DNA of 20,163 nt. Source: CAZVCG01 sp964626265 (GTDB taxonomy: Bacteria; Pseudomonadota; Alphaproteobacteria; UBA9219). The DNA lies in NCBI GenBank assembly GCA_964626265.1, contig CAZVCG010000035.1, positions 1 through 20,163 of the forward strand, written 5' to 3'. Each line of letters opens with the position of its first letter. Positions within the stretch are counted from its first letter, which is position 1. The notes under the pieces are model-generated. The model made no database searches, was not told the origin of the DNA, and saw nothing but the letters and a program-made list of their open reading frames with translations. Positions 15,408-20,163 of this stretch are shown here, piece by piece. A program made the translations under genes and the position numbers.

Positions 15408-16055
15408 TTACAGAGATAAAATTTTCACTAAGGAAGCGTAAACTTCGGGCATGGAAGCCATGCCGTCGATCGTTTTGAGCGTGCCGCGGCCCTTGTAATA
15501 GGGCAAAATAGGGGAGGTTTGCTCACGGTATGCCTTTAACCTGTTCTTCATGGTTTCGGCGTTGTCGTCGGGGCGGCGCATGAACGTCGAGCCCCCGCAA
15601 GAATCGCATGTTTCGGTCTTTTGGGGCATCTTGAACTTGTCGTGATACCCCTCCCCGCAAGAGGCGCAAGTGAAGCGTCCGGACACCCGTTCGACGAGTT
15701 TATCCTCATCAACCGCCAACTCAACAACCGCGTCTAATTTCTTGTTTTTGGCGGCCAGCATTTTGTCGAGAGCCTCGGCCTGCGGCACGGTGCGCGGAAA
15801 GCCGTCGAGGATGAAGCCCTTCGCGCAATCAGGCTGCTCGATTCGCGCTTCGATCATGGCTATGATCAGATCGTCCGGAACCAGCTTGCCTTCGTCCATG
15901 ATGCTCTTGGCTTGCTTGCCAAGAGGCTCGCCGTTCTTAATGGCCGCGCGCAGCATGTCGCCCGTCGAAAGCTGAACCATGCCGTAGTTCTCTTCCAACT
16001 GACGCGCCTGCGTGCCTTTACCGGCCCCGGGAGGGCCAAGAAGAATGATGTTCAT
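15408..16055 (-). CDS. adk: Adenylate kinase, zinc-type long form
   Basis: Adk balances adenine nucleotides (ATP + AMP to 2 ADP) in the cytoplasm. The 215-residue protein begins with the P-loop GPPGAGKGTQA (7-17). The NMP-binding region (QLSTGDMLRAA), the GFPRT motif (85-89) and the LID with four cysteines C130, C133, C150 and C153, which normally bind structural zinc, are all present. AAGGAAGG precedes the ATG. It starts 20 bp after the secY stop, so the two are surely co-transcribed. Confidence 0.98.
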   Translation of the reverse strand: MNIILLGPPGAGKGTQARQLEENYGMVQLSTGDMLRAAIKNGEPLGKQAKSIMDEGKLVPDDLIIAMIEARIEQPDCAKGFILDGFPRTVPQAEALDKMLAAKNKKLDAVVELAVDEDKLVERVSGRFTCASCGEGYHDKFKMPQKTETCDSCGGSTFMRRPDDNAETMKNRLKAYREQTSPILPYYKGRGTLKTIDGMASMPEVYASLVKILSL

Positions 16056-16075
16056 GGCTGCCTTCCTTTATCGAA

Positions 16076-17413
16076 TTAGCCGCGCAGCTTGGACTTTTTG
16101 ATCAAGCCCTCATACTGGTGCGCGATGAGGTGAGATTGCACGCGGCCGATCGTATCGATCGTCACGCTGACGACGATGAGCAGCGACGTGCCGCCCAGAT
16201 AGAACGGGATGGCCCCTCTGCTCATCAGGAACTCCGGCAGCAAGCAGATGCCGACAAGATAAGCAGACCCCAACACCGTCAGGCGCGTGAGCACATAGTC
16301 GAAGTAATCGCTGGTGTTCTTGCCCGGACGGATGCCCGGCACGAAGCCGCCGTATTTTTTCAGGTTGTCCGCCGTCTCGACGGGATTAAACACCACCGCC
16401 GTATAGAAAAACGAGAAGAAGACGATCAATGCGGCGTACAGCACCATGAACAAAGGCTTGCCGTGTCCAAGCTGGGCAATGAGTTCCGCTAGCCATCCGC
16501 CTTTCTGCGTCACATCGGTAAAGCTTGTGATCGTCAAAGGAAATAACAATAAAGAGCTGGCGAAAATCGGCGGAATGACCCCCGACGTATTGAGCTTGAG
16601 CGGCATATGCGACGCTTCGCCGCCATAGACCTTGTTGCCCACCTGCCGCTTGGGATAGTTGACCAGAATGCGGCGGTGCGCCCGTTCGAAAAACACGCAT
16701 GCGGCCAGCACCGCGACGATCAACGCAAGAATGAAGAGAATGAACCACGTGGACAACGCGCCCGTGCGGCCCAATTCGAAGGTCTGGGCCATGGCGTGAG
16801 GCAAATTGGCGACGATACCGGCATAGATGATCATCGATGTGCCGTTGCCGATACCGCGCGCCGTAATCTGTTCCCCCAGCCACATCAGGAACACCGTGCC
16901 GCCGGTCAACGTCACCATCGTGCTGATGCGGAAGAAAAAGCCCGGCATGGTAACGGCCGATCCCGCGGTTCCCATCATGCTTTCAAGGCCGACGGCCAGC
17001 GCGTACGATTGCACGACAGCGAATACGACCGTCATGTAGCGGGAATACTGATTGATGCGCATTTGCCCCGTCGAGCCTTCTTTTTTCATGGCTTCGAACG
17101 CTGGCACGATAGCCGTGAGCAGTTGCATGATGATCGACGCCGTGATGTACGGCATAACGCCGAGCGCGAAAATCGTCATGCGCTGCAAGGCGCCGCCCGC
17201 GAACATGTCGAACATGCCGAGCACGCCGCCGCCATGGCGCTTGAAGATTTCGCCGAGCGTCACGGGATCGATGCCCGGAACGGGAATATAGGTGCCAAGG
17301 CGGAATACGATGAGAGCCAAAAGCGTAAACCACAGGCGGCTTTTCAGCTCCTTGGCCTTGCTAAAGGTGGAAAAGTTCAGGCTGGCGGCAAGCGTTTCTG
17401 CGGGTGAGACCAT
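16076..17413 (-). CDS. secY: Protein translocase subunit SecY
   Basis: SecY forms the membrane channel for protein export and insertion. The 445-residue protein has about ten membrane helices. The N-terminal FRLGTYIPVPGID, the plug/TM2 region GGALQRMTIFALGVMPYITASIIMQLL and the C-terminal HLIAHQYEGLIKKSKLRG are diagnostic. I chose ATG 17413 because MVSPAETLAASLNF matches alphaproteobacterial SecY starts and because the alternative ATG 17476 lies in the predicted promoter; the ribosome site is weak. Usually rplO precedes secY, but here an intergenic region and unknown genes do, so secY probably uses its own promoter. Confidence 0.97.
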   Translation of the reverse strand: MVSPAETLAASLNFSTFSKAKELKSRLWFTLLALIVFRLGTYIPVPGIDPVTLGEIFKRHGGGVLGMFDMFAGGALQRMTIFALGVMPYITASIIMQLLTAIVPAFEAMKKEGSTGQMRINQYSRYMTVVFAVVQSYALAVGLESMMGTAGSAVTMPGFFFRISTMVTLTGGTVFLMWLGEQITARGIGNGTSMIIYAGIVANLPHAMAQTFELGRTGALSTWFILFILALIVAVLAACVFFERAHRRILVNYPKRQVGNKVYGGEASHMPLKLNTSGVIPPIFASSLLLFPLTITSFTDVTQKGGWLAELIAQLGHGKPLFMVLYAALIVFFSFFYTAVVFNPVETADNLKKYGGFVPGIRPGKNTSDYFDYVLTRLTVLGSAYLVGICLLPEFLMSRGAIPFYLGGTSLLIVVSVTIDTIGRVQSHLIAHQYEGLIKKSKLRG

Positions 17414-17452
17414 GTCAATTTTCGGGGTTCGGGTTTGGGTAAGTCGAGTAAG

Positions 17453-17481
17453 GATATAGTGGTTAAACAAGGGCATTACAA
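17453..17481 (-). promoter_or_regulatory. Candidate promoter for secY-adk
   Basis: On the minus strand TTGTAA (17476-17481), a 17-bp spacer and TATATC (17453-17458) give a moderate sigma70 match (four of six positions in each box). Transcription would begin near 17446, about 33 nt before the ATG. The -35 box falls inside the loop of the inverted repeat 17468-17500. Confidence 0.4.
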
Positions 17482-17500
17482 GCTTGTGAGGAAGCCCTTG
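17468..17500. repeat. Inverted repeat with nested palindrome over the secY promoter
   Basis: CAAGGGC (17468-17474) and GCCCTTG (17494-17500) are perfect 7-bp arms. Between them lies the 10-bp palindrome ACAAGCTTGT (17479-17488). On the minus strand the 3' arm is followed by TTT, so this could be an operator or a weak attenuator. Confidence 0.45.
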
Positions 17501-17506
17501 GTTTTA

Positions 17507-17638
17507 GCCCGAAATACGGGGCGGAATCGAACACAAAATCCTTTCGCAACCTCGCGCGTTTTCCGCCCCCGAATTCCTGGGAAAGACTTGCTAAATATAC
17601 GCAAAAAAAACAAAACCTTTGCGCCCCTTATTTCGGGC
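17507..17638. repeat. 132-bp unit bounded by 17-bp inverted repeats
   Basis: The ends 17507-17523 and 17622-17638 are inverted copies matching at 16 of 17 bases (GCCCGAAATA, then c or a, then GGGGCG). Inside, GGGGCGGAA (17518-17526) also pairs with TTCCGCCCC (17561-17569). No gene fits inside. It could be a small non-autonomous element or a structured regulatory region. No clear target duplication was seen. Confidence 0.5.
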
Positions 17639-17647
17639 ATTTATTGC

Positions 17648-17693
17648 GCCCATCATGCCAAAATCTTCCTTTTTTCGTGCCGATCATGCCAAA
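17648..17693. repeat. Two 15-bp direct repeats, 31-bp period
   Basis: GCCCATCATGCCAAA (17648-17662) and GCCGATCATGCCAAA (17679-17693) match at 14 of 15 bases and start 31 bp apart, about three helical turns. A weaker third copy lies at 17711-17725. The arrangement resembles a protein-binding array, but no binding protein is known. Confidence 0.4.
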
Positions 17694-17754
17694 TTCCTCC
17701 TTCAAAGTACGCCCAAAATGCCGGAAACCGTGGCGCATATTTTTCATGAAAAAG

Positions 17755-17824
17755 TAAAAATCGGCGCGACAGGGTTAACGCCAACACGTCAAGCGCAGGC
17801 GTTGTTAACTTTTTGCCGCGCCGA
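17755..17824 (-). terminator. Terminator after the 271-codon gene
   Basis: The outer arms TCGGCGCG (17761-17768) and CGCGCCGA (17817-17824) pair perfectly over 8 bp. Inner arms GTTAACGCC and GGCGTTGTTAAC pair with a small bulge. On the minus strand the structure is followed by TTTTTACTTTTT. It lies 13 bp past the stop codon at 17838. Confidence 0.65.
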
Positions 17825-17837
17825 CCGCCTCACACTT

Positions 17838-18653
17838 TCACATCAACCCGCAAGCAACTCTCGCCGCAGGTGACGACGCCGAAGGGGAAGCGGGTGGGGC
17901 TGTTCCGCCGAACGCCTCCAGGATTTCTTTGCGCGCTTGCCTGAAGGCGAGCTTGATTTCTTTAGGCCGGGCGCAAAAGGCGTCTTTCCTGTCTTGGCGC
18001 CAAACAAGGAAATAATCGCGCAGGCGTTTATAGAGCTTCATCGCATCGGCGTCCTTGTGCGCCTTCGCATAGGCGCGAAGCTCAAGCAAATACGTCATGC
18101 TCATCAACCGCTGAACTTCGTCATTGCCGAGCGGCTTAAAGGCGCGGAACAAATCGGCGGAACGCTTGTTGAGGATTTTCAGATGATCGCCATCCAGCAT
18201 CCCCAGCATTTCTTTCAGGACGAAGGCGGAGTCTTCGCCCGCCCCACAAACCAGCGTTGCGGCTTCCTGAAAATCGGTACGGGAAAATTTATCTGATACG
18301 TAAATCCAAACCTTCGTTTTCTCATCTTCAAATCCTATTTCTGTAATTCCAGTTGCTGATATAAAATCCTCTTTAAATTCCTCCGATCTCAAGTAGTCGA
18401 AAATCGGAGCATCATCGATTCTTTTGGCGACCAGACGTTCCGATTCTTCCGCTGCCGTTACCCAATTTTTAATGTATTCTTCTGGCTCGGTTTTTGGATG
18501 CTTCGCGCATAAAGCAGCGACGACTTCTTCCGACGGACCAGCATAAAATAAAACGATTTCGGCAATTTTCCTGGAATCAAAGCCGCCCGCGTCAATCTTT
18601 GGTTGAATGACGTTTTGGCAAAATTTCTCAATCTTGAGGTCGAGCCCAAGCAT
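17838..18653 (-). CDS. Hypothetical protein, intact copy of a paralogous pair
   Basis: I do not recognise this 271-residue protein. No signal peptide or membrane segment is apparent, so it is probably cytoplasmic. Residues 1-115 include IVLFYAGPSEEVVAAL and RLVAKRIDDAPIFDYL. Residues 116-251 are rich in charged helices (LRAYAKAHKDADAMKLYKRLRDYF). The tail (252-271) is proline-, alanine- and serine-rich. AAAGGA lies about 6 nt before the ATG, but the start codon is inside a hairpin stem. It begins 29 bp after the 142-codon gene and is likely co-transcribed with it. Residues 116-251 are nearly identical to the truncated copy at 19367-20110, while the N-terminal part is only about half identical and the tails are unrelated. 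Confidence 0.75.
   Translation of the reverse strand: MLGLDLKIEKFCQNVIQPKIDAGGFDSRKIAEIVLFYAGPSEEVVAALCAKHPKTEPEEYIKNWVTAAEESERLVAKRIDDAPIFDYLRSEEFKEDFISATGITEIGFEDEKTKVWIYVSDKFSRTDFQEAATLVCGAGEDSAFVLKEMLGMLDGDHLKILNKRSADLFRAFKPLGNDEVQRLMSMTYLLELRAYAKAHKDADAMKLYKRLRDYFLVWRQDRKDAFCARPKEIKLAFRQARKEILEAFGGTAPPASPSASSPAARVACGLM
17903..18308. repeat. 406-bp duplicated block, copy 1
   Basis: Read side by side with 19441-19846 the block differs only at 17918 (C versus G at 19456). Homology falls abruptly at both edges. It encodes residues 116-251 of the unknown protein. Confidence 0.9.
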
Positions 18654-18682
18654 AGCAATTCCTTTGTTCTAAGTTGCTATGC
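18650..18682 (-). promoter_or_regulatory. Hairpin holding the start codon of the 271-codon gene
   Basis: GCATAGCAA and TTGCTATGC are perfect 9-bp arms with a 15-nt loop. In the mRNA the ATG lies in the 3' arm and the ribosome site AAAGGA in the loop. The structure fills the gap between the two genes exactly, suggesting translational control or coupling; an operator is the alternative. Confidence 0.5.
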
Positions 18683-19111
18683 CTAGACGAATTCACATGT
18701 CGTATTTGGAAGAGCTTCTTGATAGCTGCGGACGAACAACTTCCACAGTCCGCTTTCCCTAGGAATCGGCTGCGGCTCCAAATCAACTTCATCGCGACCA
18801 TACGCCAGATTGTTGCGTTTTTCGAGATCGTCTCTGTTTTTCTCCGCTTCGCTTAAGGAGATTTTTCGTAACCCGGCTTTTTTGGAGACTTTGAGGGCGT
18901 AAATGCCATTTTCCGTTACGCTCAAACCTGTAACGCGCCACAATTCCCTCAGGGGCCGATCTTGTGGATGCGGCAATTTCCCTTTCTCGGGCGTATTGGT
19001 GTATAAACAGCCAAGGTATGTTGCCGTCGCTTCAGGCATCGGAACCAGTCTCAATTTTGGAACAGGTTTTTGCGCCGCCTGTTCGTCATACAATTCAAGT
19101 ACATTCAACAT
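18683..19111 (-). CDS. Hypothetical protein upstream of the paralogous gene
   Basis: This 142-residue protein is not recognised. It has no signal peptide or membrane helix. A central part (GLSVTENGIYALKVSKKAGL) looks like beta strands, followed by a charged helix (SLSEAEKNRDDLEKRNNLAYGRDE) and a C-terminal segment (GLWKLFVRSYQEAL). The ATG has GGGAGAG about 4 nt upstream, supporting a real gene. The stop codon adjoins the hairpin that holds the start of the next gene, and an extended -10 promoter lies about 80 bp upstream. The pair may form a functional unit, but nothing shows what it does. Confidence 0.7.
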   Translation of the reverse strand: MLNVLELYDEQAAQKPVPKLRLVPMPEATATYLGCLYTNTPEKGKLPHPQDRPLRELWRVTGLSVTENGIYALKVSKKAGLRKISLSEAEKNRDDLEKRNNLAYGRDEVDLEPQPIPRESGLWKLFVRSYQEALPNTTCEFV

Positions 19112-19129
19112 ATCGCTCTCCCATAACTT

Positions 19130-19145
19130 TTGAAAATGGTTTCAA
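19130..19145. promoter_or_regulatory. Operator-like dyad in the leader of the 142-codon gene
   Basis: TTGAAA and TTTCAA are perfect arms separated by 4 bp, lying between the predicted transcription start and the ribosome site. Its size suits a small repressor site, but chance is possible. Confidence 0.3.
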
Positions 19146-19194
19146 TCCGTTAACCAAAATACCGGGCCGCAGAATATTTCAGCCCCTTGCCGCC

Positions 19195-19203
19195 ATTATA
19201 TCA
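19195..19203 (-). promoter_or_regulatory. Extended -10 promoter for the two-gene cassette
   Basis: The minus strand reads TGATATAAT: a perfect TATAAT (19195-19200) with the TGn extension (19201-19203). No good -35 box is present, as is usual for extended -10 promoters. Transcription would start near 19188, leaving a leader of about 77 nt. Confidence 0.55.
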
Positions 19204-19271
19204 GACGGCAAATAGTTTCCTTCGCAAAATCAATGGTTTATAAAGAGTTAAGCTGCCAATAAACGGTAAGA

Positions 19272-19292
19272 AATTACCTGTTAGTGGTAATT
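19272..19292. repeat. Short inverted repeat between the paralogue copies
   Basis: AATTACC and GGTAATT form a perfect 7-bp stem with a 7-nt loop, 75 bp past the stop of the truncated copy. The T-rich stretch that follows on the minus strand is interrupted, so it is at best a weak terminator. Confidence 0.3.
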
Positions 19293-19366
19293 CAGCCCCT
19301 GCTGTCGGCAACGTCTTTCATTTTACTGCGTAGTTTGCGCGCCATTCCTCACCACAATCTCAAACC

Positions 19367-20110
19367 TCACGTGCTTGCCCTCGGAGCGCCAGAGGAAAAA
19401 ATCTTTTTTGACGGTCGGAAAGGAGTGGACTTAGAAAAGTTTCCGCCGAACGCCTGCAGGATTTCTTTGCGCGCTTGCCTGAAGGCGAGCTTGATTTCTT
19501 TAGGCCGGGCGCAAAAGGCGTCTTTCCTGTCTTGGCGCCAAACAAGGAAATAATCGCGCAGGCGTTTATAGAGCTTCATCGCATCGGCGTCCTTGTGCGC
19601 CTTCGCATAGGCGCGAAGCTCAAGCAAATACGTCATGCTCATCAACCGCTGAACTTCGTCATTGCCGAGCGGCTTAAAGGCGCGGAACAAATCGGCGGAA
19701 CGCTTGTTGAGGATTTTCAGATGATCGCCATCCAGCATCCCCAGCATTTCTTTCAGGACGAAGGCGGAGTCTTCGCCCGCCCCACAAACCAGCGTTGCGG
19801 CTTCCTGAAAATCGGTACGGGAAAATTTATCTGATACGTAAATCCATATCTGTTTGATGGCTCTTTTATGGGCACCGAACTCTATTCCATGAGCGAGCAA
19901 ATCTTCTTCAAGATGCTCGGACATAAGATATTCGAAGATTGGAACATCGTCTATTCTCCGCGCGCCAAGCCTGTCGGATTCTTTCTCTGCTGTTCGCCAG
20001 TTCGGGGGGTGATCCTCTGGGGCGGTCGAAGGCTCTTTTGCTAAGATGAAGGCAATTACTTCATCAGATGGCCCCGCATAAAAAAGAACGATGGGCGCTT
20101 TCTTTTTTGA
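19367..20110 (-). pseudogene. 5'-truncated second copy of the unknown gene
   Basis: The frame from 20110 to the stop at 19367 matches residues 27-251 of the intact protein at 17838-18653. It starts SKKKAPIVLFYAGPS (SRKIAEIVLFYAGPS in the intact copy) and continues RRIDDVPIFEYL. The first 26 codons are missing, and an in-frame TAA lies just upstream (20117-20119) in sequence that looks like an insertion-sequence end. An internal ATG at 19924 could still make a 185-residue fragment. The region 19441-19846 is almost identical to the intact copy, the N-terminal part is diverged, and the last 24 residues are unrelated. I call it a remnant, but expression from the internal start cannot be excluded. 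Confidence 0.7.
19441..19846. repeat. 406-bp duplicated block, copy 2
   Basis: This is the partner of 17903-18308 in the same orientation, offset by 1538 bp, with one mismatch. Direct orientation means recombination between the copies would delete the intervening 142-codon gene. Confidence 0.9.
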
Positions 20111-20163
20111 TAGGACTTACGCAAATTTAAGAATGGCTTAAGGAATGGTGTGATTCAAGATGG
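20111..20163. mobile_element. Probable end of a second insertion sequence, cut by the window
   Basis: Homology to the paralogous gene stops at 20110. The sequence then begins TAGGACTTACGCAAATTT, which resembles the terminal motif of several bacterial insertion sequences. No transposase frame is visible in the 53 bp present, and the family cannot be named. Confidence 0.45.

Noticed and set aside
16607..17407. Plus-strand frame of 266 codons opposite secY
   Set aside because: Its composition (strings of His, Arg, Asp) mirrors a hydrophobic gene read antisense, and secY is certain.
1..20163. CRISPR arrays, tRNA or rRNA genes
   Set aside because: No regularly spaced direct repeats with unique spacers and no tRNA-like or rRNA-like sequence were seen on either strand. 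The 31-bp-period repeats near 17650 are too few and degenerate for CRISPR.

Overview
The window looks like an alphaproteobacterial chromosome of intermediate GC content. The core genes are a class-I aspartate aminotransferase, an alpha-operon block rpsM-rpsK-rpoA-rplQ followed by a Do-family protease and rarA, plus adk and secY. The proteins read as typical Alphaproteobacteria (RpoA begins MLQKNW, SecY begins MVSPAE, long zinc-type Adk). No species is claimed.

Layout. 1-1560: aatA on the minus strand with its candidate promoter. 1561-2534: a complete IS5-family insertion sequence with perfect 21-bp inverted ends. It sits inside a compound palindrome between aatA and the chemoreceptors. 2726-6378: two plus-strand methyl-accepting chemotaxis proteins with almost identical signalling domains but unrelated sensors. 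The first has a periplasmic single Cache domain. The second carries a cytoplasmic 3-hydroxyacyl-CoA-dehydrogenase-like NAD-binding domain whose catalytic residues are all replaced. 6375-17413: a long minus-strand block which, in transcription order, is secY, adk, cheY-like, cheX-like, a membrane CheA-like kinase, rpsM, rpsK, rpoA, rplQ, a small cysteine-rich lipoprotein, a degP-like protease and rarA. The three signalling genes sit between adk and rpsM, which are neighbours in many bacteria. A strong sigma70-type promoter restarts transcription just before rpsM, and a strong terminator closes the run after rplQ.

17414-20163: secY is not preceded by rplO. Upstream lies an intergenic region dense in inverted and direct repeats, then a two-gene cassette of unknown function (142 and 271 codons). 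After that comes a second, 5'-truncated copy of the 271-codon gene. The two copies share a 406-bp block with one mismatch, flanked on both sides by diverged sequence. The truncated copy abuts what looks like the end of another insertion sequence at the window edge. This edge looks like an accessory insertion or rearrangement breakpoint within the ribosomal protein cluster.

How the genes fit together. The ribosomal, secretion and adenylate kinase genes are housekeeping. DegP and RarA follow as protein-quality and replication-repair functions. The two chemoreceptors and the CheY/CheX/CheA-like trio are both signalling modules, but nothing in the sequence shows that they talk to each other. The strongest candidates for something undescribed are the pseudo-dehydrogenase chemoreceptor, the signalling trio embedded in the ribosomal cluster, and the paralogous unknown cassette.
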